From positions 372,001-436,000 of the forward strand of contig NZ_QPQT01000001.1 of NCBI RefSeq assembly GCF_003605125.1: a DNA stretch of 64,000 nt. The letters run 5' to 3'. Shown in pieces: positions 19,800 through 28,779 of the stretch (its first letter is position 1; each line of letters starts with the position of its first letter). The stretch comes from Shewanella algidipiscicola. Its GTDB lineage: Bacteria; Pseudomonadota; Gammaproteobacteria; Enterobacterales; Shewanellaceae. The notes under the pieces are model-generated. The model saw only the letters and a program-made list of their open reading frames with translations, was not told the DNA's origin and searched no databases. The position numbers and the translations under genes were made by a program.

Positions 19800-20633
19800 A
19801 TGATTGAGATAGGAAAATCCTGTAATCTCGAGATCGTCAAACAAGTCGATTTCGGTGTGTACCTTAATGCGCACGAATTAGGCCAAGTGCTACTGCCTAA
19901 AAAAGTGGCACCAAAACAGTTTAACATCGGTGATAAAATCGATGTGTTCCTCTATCTTGATTCTGAAGACATGGTGATTGCGACAACCAAGATCCCTAAA
20001 GTCGAAGTGGGCCAATTTGCCTACTTAAAATGCGTGGCTACCGGTCCATTTGGTGCATTTCTGGACTGGGGACTGGATAAAGATCTGTTTTTACCCTTCG
20101 GTGAACAACATAAAGAGATTGAAGTCGGTCGCTCTTACTTAGTCTACGTCTACCTTAACAGCGCCGATGAACGCATTGTTGCCTCATCAAAAGTAGATAA
20201 GTTTTTAGACAAAACACCCCCTCCTTACAGCAATGGCCAAGAGGTCAGTTTAATCATAGGTGGGACGACGGATTTGGGCTACAAAGCCATCATTAACCAT
20301 GCTCATTGGGGCGTTATCTATAAAAATGAAGTTTTTAGAGAGCTACGTTTTGGTCAACGTCTCAAAGGCTTTATTAAGCGTGTCAGAAGTGACGATAAAA
20401 TTGATTTGGTATTACAACGAGGTGTTAAAGAAGAACTCGACAAGCATGCCAACACCATTATTATCAAACTCAAACAAGCTGGCGGTTTTTTACCACTTAC
20501 AGATAAAACCGATGCAGAACAAATATATGCCGCACTGGGCATGAGTAAAAAAGCATTTAAAAAGAGCATTGGTGGCCTATATAAGCAGCAAAAAATCACT
20601 ATCGACACCGACGGTATTCGTTTAGTTGAATAG
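19800..20633 (+). CDS. CvfB/YitL-family S1-domain RNA-binding protein
   Basis: About 277 residues from ATG 19800 (MIEIGKSCNLEIVKQ); an in-frame TTG at 19773 would add nine. Two or three S1-like OB-folds are visible: residues 5-60 (VDFGVYLNAHELGQVLLP), 65-130 (VATGPFGAFLDWGLDKDLFLP) and 140-215 (HWGVIYKNEVFRELRFGQRLKGFIK). A C-terminal winged-helix-like end follows (LGMSKKAFKKSIGGLYKQQKI). This is the layout of CvfB, which binds RNA and affects virulence gene expression in Staphylococcus. Its role in gammaproteobacteria is not defined. Closed by the terminator at 20678-20716. Confidence 0.85.
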   Translation: MIEIGKSCNLEIVKQVDFGVYLNAHELGQVLLPKKVAPKQFNIGDKIDVFLYLDSEDMVIATTKIPKVEVGQFAYLKCVATGPFGAFLDWGLDKDLFLPFGEQHKEIEVGRSYLVYVYLNSADERIVASSKVDKFLDKTPPPYSNGQEVSLIIGGTTDLGYKAIINHAHWGVIYKNEVFRELRFGQRLKGFIKRVRSDDKIDLVLQRGVKEELDKHANTIIIKLKQAGGFLPLTDKTDAEQIYAALGMSKKAFKKSIGGLYKQQKITIDTDGIRLVE

Positions 20634-20677
20634 ATAACCAGCAGTAAGCCGTCCTTTACGACGATTGCCTTTGCATA

Positions 20678-20716
20678 AAAGCATAGCTCTGATATAACAA
20701 AGCTATGCTTTTTTTA
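20678..20716 (+). terminator. Rho-independent terminator after the cvfB-like gene
   Basis: AAAGCATAGCT (20678-20688) pairs with AGCTATGCTTT (20701-20711), followed by T residues. yceH starts 20 bp later, so that gene likely has its own promoter or depends on read-through. Confidence 0.85.
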
Positions 20717-20735
20717 TGCGGAATATCCTACACCT

Positions 20736-21413
20736 ATGAATCTGACCCCTTATGAAGCACGTGTCATTGGTTGCCTTTTAGAAAAAGAAATCACCACTCC
20801 AGAACAATATCCATTGTCACTCAACAGCTTAACGCTAGCGTGTAACCAAAAATCGAGCCGAGATCCCGTGATGGCTTTGAGTGAAAACGATACCCAAATC
20901 ACCTTAGATTCTCTGAGTAAAAAACGCCTTATTGCCGAGCAAAGCGGCTTCGGCTCACGGGTCGTAAAATATAAACACCGCTTTTGCAATACCGAATTTA
21001 GCGATCTGCAATTAACATCTGCCCAAGTCGCCATTATCTGTTTATTACTCCTGCGTGGTCCACAAACCTCTGGTGAGCTGCGAACACGTAGTAATCGTCT
21101 CCACACCTTTGCCGATGTCGCCGAAGTCGATCAAGCCTTAAAGGACCTCAGTAATATGCAAACCCCACTTGCACAACAGTTACCACGAGAGCCCGGTAAG
21201 CGTGAATGCCGCTTCACAGAGTTAATCAGTCAACCCGGCATCGAATACAGTCAACATAGCGTCAGCAGCACAACACAGATATCAAGCGGCGCCATCCACT
21301 CAGAATCGTCAAACAATAAACAACCACTGATTGACCGTGTTCAACAATTAGAGCTAGAAGTGGCAGAGTTAAAAGTACAGCTAGCACAACTACTGAGTAA
21401 TAAAACCGATTAA
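20736..21413 (+). CDS. yceH: YceH family protein (UPF0502/DUF480)
   Basis: 225 residues. [28 protein letters not shown]-type start, with [17 protein letters not shown], is the hallmark of YceH. The N-terminal two-thirds are two winged-helix domains ([26 protein letters not shown]). The C-terminus is a leucine-rich coiled coil (residues 197-222). The fold suggests DNA or protein binding, but the function is unknown. It stands alone between two terminator-like structures. Confidence 0.9.
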   Translation: MNLTPYEARVIGCLLEKEITTPEQYPLSLNSLTLACNQKSSRDPVMALSENDTQITLDSLSKKRLIAEQSGFGSRVVKYKHRFCNTEFSDLQLTSAQVAIICLLLLRGPQTSGELRTRSNRLHTFADVAEVDQALKDLSNMQTPLAQQLPREPGKRECRFTELISQPGIEYSQHSVSSTTQISSGAIHSESSNNKQPLIDRVQQLELEVAELKVQLAQLLSNKTD

Positions 21414-21433
21414 ATAGAATAAGTGATTTATTC

Positions 21434-21490
21434 ATAATTAGAATGGTTTATATCAAGACGTAAATTGAGATAACAAGTTATTCTAATTAT
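21434..21490. repeat. 11-bp inverted repeat between yceH and the ABC permease gene
   Basis: ATAATTAGAAT (21434-21444) and ATTCTAATTAT (21480-21490) are perfect complements 35 bp apart. The arms are very AT-rich and there is no adjacent T run. It could be a split operator or a cruciform-forming site. Confidence 0.65.
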
Positions 21491-21655
21491 AAATTTACTG
21501 TATCGAAGAAGCATATTCCCCTTTGCTTGATAACGACCAAACTAAGGTGATTGGTATCATTTACACAAATTAAGCACCATTAATAACATCAATACTGTGC
21601 AGCATTACACCTCATGTGAGTGTAGTACGGTCAATTTTAGATTAAGGATTAATCA

Positions 21656-22492
21656 TTGGATATTGTCAGCCCAAAAGGTTCCATTTCTGGGGTAATGTTA
21701 TTAGCTCAATTTGAGCTAAAAAAAATCTTGTTCAGCACGCGAGGATTAATCGCGGTTATCGCATTTGCCTTAGTTTGGTTACTGATTTTATGGTATCCAG
21801 TAAAAGAAGCTTCTGTGTACCTGTTTTCAACTGAATTTAAACAATTTATTACTGCTCTATTTGGTGAAGACTCAGTCAGCGAACTGTTTACTTGGCAAGT
21901 GCCTGAAATGGCAATTGTGTGGGTTGCAGCCTTATACCTGTTTCCTCTATTTAGTATTTTAGTCAGCGCAGACCAATTTGCCTCAGACAGAGCGAGAGGT
22001 ACTTTTCGCTTTTTAACCTTGCGTACCAGCCGGAATACGCTATTTTTTGGCCGTTTTACTGGCTACTTGTTGATCCAAGCACTTCTACTGTTACTGACCT
22101 TATTTGCGACTTTGTTACTCGTCGCCTACCGTGATATCAGTGCCATATTACCCGCTCTAGGCTCAAGTCTCTTTGTGTTTGTTAACATCATGATAGTGCT
22201 ACTGCCCTATACCGCCTTAATGGCCATTTTATCGCTCTACGCTAACTCTGCACGTCAGGCCACCATCTATGCTGTACTCCTGCTGGCTGGCATCAGTATC
22301 ATTAACAATATTTTGGATTATTACCTACCGGATTTGAGTAGCCTATTACAGTGGGTTGCCCCAGGCGCACAGCTGTCGATGATGATCAATACCCATGGGG
22401 TTAGCAGCCTGCCTATCGCGGCCATTCCGCTAGTTCAAGCGGCGGTACTATTGATATTAGGAAAAACTTACATGGCGAGGATCGCATTATGA
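21656..22492 (+). CDS. ABC-2 type transporter permease
   Basis: 278 residues. The TTG start at 21656 is supported by AAGGA seven bases upstream. About six membrane segments are visible (for example GLIAVIAFALVWLLILWY, LFPLFSILVS, LLIQALLLLLTLFATLLLVA, FVFVNIMIVLLPY, TIYAVLLLAGISI and a last one near 255-272). FRFLTLRTSRNTLFFGRF is the cytoplasmic coupling region of NosY/ABC-2 permeases. It overlaps the ATPase gene by four bases (ATGA). The substrate cannot be told. No other operon member suggests one. Confidence 0.85.
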   Translation: MDIVSPKGSISGVMLLAQFELKKILFSTRGLIAVIAFALVWLLILWYPVKEASVYLFSTEFKQFITALFGEDSVSELFTWQVPEMAIVWVAALYLFPLFSILVSADQFASDRARGTFRFLTLRTSRNTLFFGRFTGYLLIQALLLLLTLFATLLLVAYRDISAILPALGSSLFVFVNIMIVLLPYTALMAILSLYANSARQATIYAVLLLAGISIINNILDYYLPDLSSLLQWVAPGAQLSMMINTHGVSSLPIAAIPLVQAAVLLILGKTYMARIAL

Positions 22493-23394
22493 GCCTTATT
22501 AGCTGTCACAACGTCGGTAAATCCTACGGCCATAAACGCGCATTAGATCAAGTCAGTTTTGAGCTTGAGGCTGGGCAGGCTGTCGCATTAGTGGGCCCCA
22601 ATGGTGCGGGAAAAACCACACTTTTTTCATTATTGTGTGGCTACATCTGCCCATCCCAAGGTGAGATCCACATTTTAGGTCATCACCCAGGCAGTAAAGC
22701 ACTGCTCGGAAAAGTTGCCGCTCTACCGCAAGACGCACGCTTAGACCCAAATTTGACGATAGAATCACAACTGGTCTTATTTGCGCAATTACAAGGATTT
22801 AATAAACAAGCAGCCTTAGTTGAATGTGAACGCGTGCTTAACCTTGTGGATCTTAATGAGATAGCCAAACATAAGCCCTTGGCACTCAGCCATGGCATGA
22901 GTAAACGGGTTTCCATCGCGCAAGCCTTGATTGGTTCACCTCAATTAGTGTTACTCGATGAACCCACCGCAGGACTCGATCCTGCCAATGCCAAAGCCAT
23001 TAGAGAGCTAGTACGAAACCAATCACACCAAACTACCTTTGTGATCAGCTCTCATAACCTAGATGAACTGGAAAAGCTGTGCGATAAAGTGCTCTACCTT
23101 GATAAAGGCATCTTAAATCAGTCAATATCGATTAAAGACAATCAAGCAGCACACTACCTAACGTTAACTATGCAAGAGTGCGATACAGAGGCATTAATGA
23201 CCCAGTTATCACACTGGCCACAAGTTAACAGTATCAAGAGCAATCAACACAACGAATTTGTTATTCGGTACAACTTAATGCAAGATTTTGAGCTAGAAAA
23301 TCAGTTATTTAAACTTTTTTCATCCCAAGGTTGGACATATCGCACATTACAACGCGGTAGAACCTTAGAAGACAAACTGTTCTCTAACGAGTAA
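22489..23394 (+). CDS. ABC transporter ATP-binding protein (NosF/CcmA-like)
   Basis: 301 residues. Walker A is VGPNGAGKTTL, the signature is LSHGMSKRVSIAQAL, Walker B is LVLLDEPTAGLD and the switch His is in VISSHNLDEL. The last 90 residues are a C-terminal extension typical of exporters that pair with ABC-2 permeases. The ATG overlaps the permease stop, so the two are translationally coupled and form one exporter of unknown cargo. Confidence 0.92.
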   Translation: MSLISCHNVGKSYGHKRALDQVSFELEAGQAVALVGPNGAGKTTLFSLLCGYICPSQGEIHILGHHPGSKALLGKVAALPQDARLDPNLTIESQLVLFAQLQGFNKQAALVECERVLNLVDLNEIAKHKPLALSHGMSKRVSIAQALIGSPQLVLLDEPTAGLDPANAKAIRELVRNQSHQTTFVISSHNLDELEKLCDKVLYLDKGILNQSISIKDNQAAHYLTLTMQECDTEALMTQLSHWPQVNSIKSNQHNEFVIRYNLMQDFELENQLFKLFSSQGWTYRTLQRGRTLEDKLFSNE

Positions 23395-23410
23395 CCCAAT
23401 TACTGTATTT

Positions 23411-23445
23411 AATAAGCCTGTGCTAATGCGCTGGCTTTTTTATTA
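23411..23445 (+). terminator. Terminator of the ABC exporter operon
   Basis: An imperfect stem (AAGCC...GGCTT with an inner GC-rich part) is followed by six T and TATT, starting 17 bp after the stop codon. Confidence 0.7.
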
Positions 23446-23807
23446 GGGTTCATTTAACGCTTACCCAGTAATCTATATGATTAACCCATTACATATTATT
23501 AAACGGCACATTATCAAGCTAGGAGCTTAGTGCTAGCCTTGTCGATGTCGGTTCGATGATTCAGATTGATTGAGTCGGTGGTCAATGCGTATCGTAATCA
23601 ACAGCGACAATGGTATGGCGAACAATAGATTTAACTTCATTCAGTGAAGCAAGGGCTGAGCAGCATTAAAAGCTCAAAGGCAAACTAAGTAAATACTCAG
23701 TTATTATAAAAATGCGGCTTGCTCCGGTTGTTTATGTTTTATGAATATAAAAGTATAAAGCTAGTGGAGAGGATGGCTGATAGATGATGAAAAGGAAACC
23801 ATTAGGC

Positions 23808-23838
23808 AAAAAAAGAGCCGCTATAAATAGCAGCTCTT
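23808..23838 (-). terminator. Terminator of the cold-shock gene
   Basis: On the minus strand, AAGAGC and GCTCTT arms with an inner GCTA/TAGC pairing are followed by seven T. It ends about 39 bp past the stop codon. Confidence 0.85.
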
Positions 23839-23876
23839 ACAATTCTGTTTAGTAGCTAATGCTACTAAAGGTCAGC

Positions 23877-24083
23877 TTAAAGAACAGTTACGTTCTCAGC
23901 TTGTGGACCTTTTTGACCTTGAGTCACAGTGAACTGTACTTTCTGACCTTCGTCAAGAGTTTTGAAACCGTCAGAGTTGATCGCACGGAAGTGTACGAAA
24001 ACGTCTGGGCCAGACTCTTGCTCGATAAATCCAAAACCTTTGTCAGAGTTGAACCACTTAACAACGCCAGTAACTTGAGACAT
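23877..24083 (-). CDS. CspA-family cold-shock protein
   Basis: 68 residues, one OB-fold. It binds single-stranded RNA and DNA and melts RNA structure. RNP1 (KGFGFIEQ) and RNP2 (VFVHFRAI) are intact, and [10 protein letters not shown] with [10 protein letters not shown] at the end are typical of the family. ACAGGA lies before ATG 24083. The gene is monocistronic, with a strong promoter about 140 bp upstream and thus a long leader, as in cold-induced csp genes. Which paralogue it is cannot be told. Confidence 0.95.
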   Translation of the reverse strand: MSQVTGVVKWFNSDKGFGFIEQESGPDVFVHFRAINSDGFKTLDEGQKVQFTVTQGQKGPQAENVTVL

Positions 24084-24386
24084 GATATAAATCCTGTAAC
24101 TAAATAAAATAAAGCCTTAAACGGCAGTAGAGCTGGAAAATGCCGGTATTACTTATGTTAACAGGACGAACTGGTCGTATTGAACACATAAAGTTAAGCC
24201 CAACTTTCAAGCTGTAATCACTATAAATCATTCTGGCGGTATGTCAACAGTCAGTAGGCATACTAAATCTGGTTTTTTACTTTAATTTCTGTCAGTTGTT
24301 TGAAATCATGCCAAAGAATGAGTTCCAACAGAAAACCCATTTTTTTCGAACCAAAAAAATTAATAACTTAAACAATAGCTAACAAT
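24084..24386 (-). other. Leader and promoter region of the cold-shock gene
   Basis: 303 bp between rlmA and the csp start. The part from 24084 to about 24213 would be a roughly 130-nt untranslated leader, similar in length to E. coli cspA (about 160 nt). It is a possible temperature-responsive RNA. The rest is AT-rich and holds no gene. Confidence 0.5.
24220..24247 (-). promoter_or_regulatory. Sigma-70 promoter of the cold-shock gene
   Basis: On the minus strand, TTGACA (24242-24247, perfect) and TATAGT (24220-24225) are separated by 16 bp. The predicted start is near 24213. Confidence 0.7.
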
Positions 24387-25199
24387 TTAACTAGCGCAAA
24401 AAACCTCAATTTTAAAATCAAGCTCACAATTAAAAGGCTGACTCATTAATGCCCGTTTTTGTTCATCCGTTAACTTCCAACTATATGGCGTCATGGTCAA
24501 AAAATGTTGAATATCGTCACTATCGCTTAACTGTAATCTCTGCTCTACCCGCTCACTATAGATATGGGTAAACCCCGCAATTTGGCTGATAATGTCTGGG
24601 TGTGGACGAGGATTATCATAAATTAACTCTTTAAGAGCAAAGTGATGTTGCGGTCCAGCCGACACCGTAATTAACGTGGCACCACTTTTAGCTACCCGCC
24701 TAAGCTCAGCATCCAGTGAAGGCGCATATATGCGGAGCATCAGATCAAAGCTCTCATCCTCAAAAGGCATCTCAAAACTACTGGCGACACAAAAATCGAT
24801 ATCGGGGTAACGTTTTGCCGCGTACTTTAACGCCGATTTAGAAATATCCACGCCATTTAAGGTAAATGCTCCACGCTGCGACATCACCTGGTGTAAGCGG
24901 TGTGAGTAATACCCCTCACCACAACCAATATCCAATCCTGATGTTGCCTGAGCAGCATATTCTGCCGCGAGCTGATTAACTCTATCGCTCATGGCTTGAT
25001 AATAACCTTTATTCAGAAACTCGCGACGAGCGAACATCATCTCTTTGTTATCACCGGGATCTTTTGAGCGTTTTTTCTGTACGGGCAATAAATTGACATA
25101 TCCCTCTTTAGCGCAATCGAATCTATGGTTATTCGAGCAACTCCAAGTCGTTTGCTTAAGGCTTAAAGGTTGCTGACAAATTGGGCAACGGTAGTTCAT
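24387..25199 (-). CDS. rlmA: 23S rRNA (guanine-745 N1) methyltransferase RlmA
   Basis: 270 residues. The N-terminal zinc site is C5, C8, C21 and H25 (YRCPICQQ, WSCSNNHRFDCAKEGYVNLL). The Rossmann methyltransferase domain carries the AdoMet loop LDIGCGEGYYS, and the central DLMLRIYAPS matches the family. RlmA methylates G745 in helix 35 of 23S rRNA. RKDPGDNKEMMFARREFL-type residues after the zinc domain also agree. It is transcribed away from the orphan gene upstream (53 bp gap). Confidence 0.95.
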   Translation of the reverse strand: MNYRCPICQQPLSLKQTTWSCSNNHRFDCAKEGYVNLLPVQKKRSKDPGDNKEMMFARREFLNKGYYQAMSDRVNQLAAEYAAQATSGLDIGCGEGYYSHRLHQVMSQRGAFTLNGVDISKSALKYAAKRYPDIDFCVASSFEMPFEDESFDLMLRIYAPSLDAELRRVAKSGATLITVSAGPQHHFALKELIYDNPRPHPDIISQIAGFTHIYSERVEQRLQLSDSDDIQHFLTMTPYSWKLTDEQKRALMSQPFNCELDFKIEVFCAS

Positions 25200-25251
25200 T
25201 GTGTTATGTCCAAAAGAAAAACTTAAAAATAAGATGTAAAACAGTCAAAAA

Positions 25252-26106
25252 TCAAATAGGGATCACGTTTGTCATTAACGATAATGAATCGTCGTTATCA
25301 TCAACTAATATTTGTTCGACCATGGCGTTGAGCTCTGGCGTTGCAAGCGACTGGTAAGATGCTAATTTACGCTGTAATAAGTCTGAATGTTCCACCTGAT
25401 TAGCGGCGTAATGCCAATGAGTACGCTCAGCCGATTGCTGATAATGTCTGGCAATCAATTGCTGGCGGCGATGCAATTGCCTATCGAGACTGGCCACCAT
25501 ATCGATAATGGTACTTTGAGACTCAATTCCATTATCACAGGCAAAGCGGGTCAACTCTCTACGCACCATATCGAGCTCACTAAGCGCCAATAATAAACCT
25601 TGCACACTCGTTTCAAAATCAAACGGCTGGGCAAGAATCGTCTGTGCACGTGTTAAAGCGCTAGGGCCTCCAAATAAACGAAGATCTTTTTCGAGTTCGA
25701 GCAGCTGCCATTTGTTACCAGAGTCAGTCGCAAAACGAAATTGTGCCCCTTCTGGCTCAATGTAAATTATCAATCCTTGACGGAGTAAACTGATACATAA
25801 CGAGAGTGAATAGCCTAGTCCCGTAAATAAGCGAACACCTTGACCAAGCCCACGCAGCAACGAAGGTGTTAAATATGGCGCGGGAGCATCATCGAACGGT
25901 GCTAGGTTAAGTTGCAATAAGGGATGCAGACGTGCGATTAATCCACTCGCTAATCCAGAATCATCAACCACAATAAATTCAGCAATATGGCCATCCATTG
26001 TCTGTAAAAGGCATTGCTCGCTCACATTTTCCTTTAGGGTTAACACCAGACGTGAAGCGGTCGAAATATGGATTAGCTGCGGTTGAGTAAATAACGATTC
26101 AAACAT
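25252..26106 (-). CDS. Unrecognised cytoplasmic protein adjacent to sbcB
   Basis: About 284 residues, family not recognised. I take ATG 26106 (MFESLFTQPQLIHIST) because AGGGAA lies eight bases upstream; an ATG 45 bases earlier is also in frame. There is no signal peptide. One hydrophobic stretch near residue 110 (LGYSLSLCISLLRQGLIIYIE) is probably a buried beta-alpha unit. Residues 170-265 are helical and rich in Gln, Arg and His (MVASLDRQLHRRQQLIARHY). It lies between rlmA (same strand) and the divergent sbcB, so it may share its promoter region with sbcB. Confidence 0.75.
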   Translation of the reverse strand: MFESLFTQPQLIHISTASRLVLTLKENVSEQCLLQTMDGHIAEFIVVDDSGLASGLIARLHPLLQLNLAPFDDAPAPYLTPSLLRGLGQGVRLFTGLGYSLSLCISLLRQGLIIYIEPEGAQFRFATDSGNKWQLLELEKDLRLFGGPSALTRAQTILAQPFDFETSVQGLLLALSELDMVRRELTRFACDNGIESQSTIIDMVASLDRQLHRRQQLIARHYQQSAERTHWHYAANQVEHSDLLQRKLASYQSLATPELNAMVEQILVDDNDDSLSLMTNVIPI

Positions 26107-26271
26107 GACATTCCCTATAGATAGAGGATTATTGTACCTTCGATGAAACATTTCTGCTAATTCTAAAATGTCCTAAATTCAATCTGGTAGCGATAAATAC
26201 TGGCTTACAATGGCACTAAACAGTGTGTCGATGCTATGATAGACAACAATATTCACTCTGTAGTTTTTTCT

Positions 26272-27684
26272 ATGTCATCGACTCATTCCGCAACAATTTT
26301 TTGGCACGATTATGAAACATTTGGCGCTAATCCTGCGAAGGATAGGCCGTCACAATTTGCTGGGATCCGTACTGATTTAGATCTCAATATCATTTCAGAA
26401 CCTGTTACCTTTTATTGTAAAGTCGCCAGTGATTATTTACCGTCTCCAGAAGCGATTTTGATCACAGGAATAACGCCGCAACTGGCTAACATGAAAGGAG
26501 TGCCTGAAGCCGAGTTTATGGCTAAAATACATGAGCTATTTTCGGTGCCCAACACCTGTGTCGCAGGTTACAACTCCATTAGATTCGATGACGAAGTCAG
26601 CCGTTATGGTTTTTATCGTAACTTTTTTGACCCCTACGCTAGGGAATGGCAACAAGGTAATTCTCGTTGGGACATTATCGATCTGGTCAGGGCCTGCTAT
26701 GCACTGCGCCCTGAAGGCATCAATTGGCCAATAAAAGATGATGGCAGCCCCAGTTTTAAACTCGAACATCTTACACAAGCTAATAATCTCAGTCATGAAA
26801 AAGCACATGATGCGATGTCAGATGTATACGCTACCATTGCCATGGCTAAACTGATTAAACAGGCTCAACCTAAGCTATTTGAGTTTTACTTTGGGCTACG
26901 CAAAAAGGCTGAGGTGGCTAAACATATCGATGTACTCAATATGCAACCTTTACTGCATGTCAGCTCAAAAATCAGCGCGTTACATGGCTGCACTACTCTC
27001 ATTGCGCCGGTTGCCCATCACAATACTAATAAAAACGCGATTATTTGTGTCAATTTGACCATGGATGTGACCCCCCTTATCGAGCTCGATGTTGAACAGA
27101 TAAAACAACGTATGTATACGCCGCGCGCAGATTTAGCACCAGATGAACTTCCTATTGGATTAAAACAGGTTCACATCAATAAATGCCCGTTTATTGCGCC
27201 AGCAAAAACCCTGACCGATGACAATGCCCAGCGGTTAGATATAGATAAAATGTTTGCCAGAGAGCAATACAAACGTTTAAGGCAACATCCTGAGATCAGA
27301 GAAAAACTGGTAGCTGTTTTCGATACTGACCATGAAAACGAAATAACTGACCCCGATCTACAACTGTATAGCGGTGGTTTTTTCAGTAGCGCCGATAAGA
27401 ATAAGATGGAGATCATTCGTCATACCCAGCCCCACAATCTGGCGGCGCTGGAGCTCAATTTTGATGATCCTCGCCTTAAAGAGATGCTCTTTCGCTATCG
27501 CGCACGCAACTACCCAGAGACGCTAGATGACTCTGAGCAATACCGCTGGCGTGAATTTTGTCAGCAGCGCCTCAATGATCCCGATTACATGATAAAACTG
27601 GAAACTCTGCTCAACGATACTGCAGGTGATGAAGAAAAGCAGAAATTACTTCAAGCCTTATGTCATTATCTTAGCAACCTATAG
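26272..27684 (+). CDS. sbcB: Exodeoxyribonuclease I (SbcB)
   Basis: 3'-5' single-strand DNA exonuclease of the DnaQ fold, used in recombination and mismatch repair. From ATG 26272 the product is 470 residues (E. coli 475); an ATG at 26236 would add twelve. ExoI motif IFWHDYETFGANPAKDRPSQ, ExoII CVAGYNSIRFDDEVSRYGFY and ExoIII AHDAMSDVYATIAMAKL are intact. The SH3-like and C-terminal helical domains follow (NYPETLDDSEQYRW). It diverges from the orphan gene. Confidence 0.95.
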   Translation: MSSTHSATIFWHDYETFGANPAKDRPSQFAGIRTDLDLNIISEPVTFYCKVASDYLPSPEAILITGITPQLANMKGVPEAEFMAKIHELFSVPNTCVAGYNSIRFDDEVSRYGFYRNFFDPYAREWQQGNSRWDIIDLVRACYALRPEGINWPIKDDGSPSFKLEHLTQANNLSHEKAHDAMSDVYATIAMAKLIKQAQPKLFEFYFGLRKKAEVAKHIDVLNMQPLLHVSSKISALHGCTTLIAPVAHHNTNKNAIICVNLTMDVTPLIELDVEQIKQRMYTPRADLAPDELPIGLKQVHINKCPFIAPAKTLTDDNAQRLDIDKMFAREQYKRLRQHPEIREKLVAVFDTDHENEITDPDLQLYSGGFFSSADKNKMEIIRHTQPHNLAALELNFDDPRLKEMLFRYRARNYPETLDDSEQYRWREFCQQRLNDPDYMIKLETLLNDTAGDEEKQKLLQALCHYLSNL

Positions 27685-27694
27685 TTGACAAGCA

Positions 27695-27724
27695 GAGTAA
27701 ATGCGACCCTGATCGCATTTACTC
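27695..27724 (+). terminator. 12-bp hairpin after sbcB
   Basis: GAGTAAATGCGA (27695-27706) and TCGCATTTACTC (27713-27724) are perfect complements with a six-base loop. It starts 10 bp after the sbcB stop but has no T run; it is a terminator-like or 3'-end-stabilising element. Confidence 0.6.
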
Positions 27725-27779
27725 AGTAACTTAATTACTAAAATGATTTATCAATCGCCTAACCATTAAGGAAAAGCTC

Positions 27780-28673
27780 ATGCAAGATAGATTTATTCAC
27801 TGCATAGCTCAGCTACCGTCAACCTTGGCTGATAAGTTAGTGCCCCTCTTAAATGACGACTTTGCCGGTCATCTCGATGCACAACAAATTGCCGATTTAG
27901 TCAAAGCGACTCAACTACCCGTTAATGAACTGCTCTTAGCACTGTTGCCTGTGGCTGCGGCGCTTGCAAAACCGCCCATCAGTGAGTTTTATGTCGGCGC
28001 CATTGCCAAGGGTAAAAGCGGCGACATTTATATGGGGGGAAATATTGAACTGGATGGCGAAGCCCTTTTTCACAGTATACATGCCGAGCAAAGTGCCATT
28101 AGCCATGCTTGGTTAAGTGGCGAAAGCGTCATCGAAGATATCATAGTCAACGAGTCGCCTTGCGGGCATTGTCGCCAATTTATGAATGAATTAGTTGCGG
28201 GCCAGCACATCAAAATCCACCTACCTAATCAGGCCACTCAACCACTGTCACATTATTTACCTTACGCGTTTGGCCCTGGCGATCTTAATATTACTCAGCC
28301 ATTGTTGTCTAAGCAGCAACATGAACTTGCGCTCGATAGTACCGATCCCATGGTGATTGAAGCCTTAGATCATGCGAGCTTAAGTTATGCACCATACACT
28401 GGCAGTTATGCCGCAGTAGTGCTCGAAACGCGTGATGGGCAAACCTTCTGTGGGCGTTATGCCGAAAACGCCGCCTTTAACCCGTCTATGCTACCGATGC
28501 AGATGGCCTTATCAGCCATGGTGCGTCACAACCGTGACTTTAGTGAGATAAAGCGGGCAGTATTGGTCGAGTCTGGTCAGGGAAAAATCTCCTTGGTTGG
28601 AGCCTCTATGGACGCCTTGCATGCTTCAGCGCCTGTGGAACTTGAACATATCGTGCTCGATCCAAGCCAATAA
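27780..28673 (+). CDS. cdd: Cytidine deaminase (two-domain, dimeric type)
   Basis: 297 residues, like E. coli Cdd (294). It deaminates cytidine and deoxycytidine to uridine forms. The zinc site is in the N-terminal catalytic domain: [15 protein letters not shown] (His and general base Glu) and [13 protein letters not shown] (two Cys). The C-terminal domain is a degenerate copy ([20 protein letters not shown]). ATG 27780 has AAGGAAAA upstream. It ends at a strong terminator. Confidence 0.96.
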   Translation: MQDRFIHCIAQLPSTLADKLVPLLNDDFAGHLDAQQIADLVKATQLPVNELLLALLPVAAALAKPPISEFYVGAIAKGKSGDIYMGGNIELDGEALFHSIHAEQSAISHAWLSGESVIEDIIVNESPCGHCRQFMNELVAGQHIKIHLPNQATQPLSHYLPYAFGPGDLNITQPLLSKQQHELALDSTDPMVIEALDHASLSYAPYTGSYAAVVLETRDGQTFCGRYAENAAFNPSMLPMQMALSAMVRHNRDFSEIKRAVLVESGQGKISLVGASMDALHASAPVELEHIVLDPSQ

Positions 28674-28691
28674 ATACCTTTATTGCATAAC

Positions 28692-28718
28692 AAAAAGGAC
28701 TGCATTGCAGTCCTTTTT
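28692..28718. terminator. Bidirectional terminator after cdd
   Basis: AAAAAGGACTGCA and TGCAGTCCTTTTT are perfect complements around one base (28705), with A and T runs on each side. Confidence 0.9.
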
Positions 28719-28779
28719 CTCTGGGCCCACCTAAGTGACATAACCGACTATGCCTGCAGAACACTGCGGCCTGAGACGA

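Larger units (their letters stand above)
23395..23876. other. Gap between the ABC exporter and the cold-shock gene
   Basis: About 480 bp of convergent intergenic DNA with two terminators near its ends. Short frames near 23560-23625 read as protein-like fragments but are broken by stops, and I cannot assign them. Confidence 0.5.

Noticed and set aside
23560-23640. Protein-like fragment (IESVVNAYRNQQRQWYGEQ) near the csp gene as a possible pseudogene
   Set aside because: Only about 20 codons are open, neighbouring frames are closed by stops, and I cannot link it to a parent gene.
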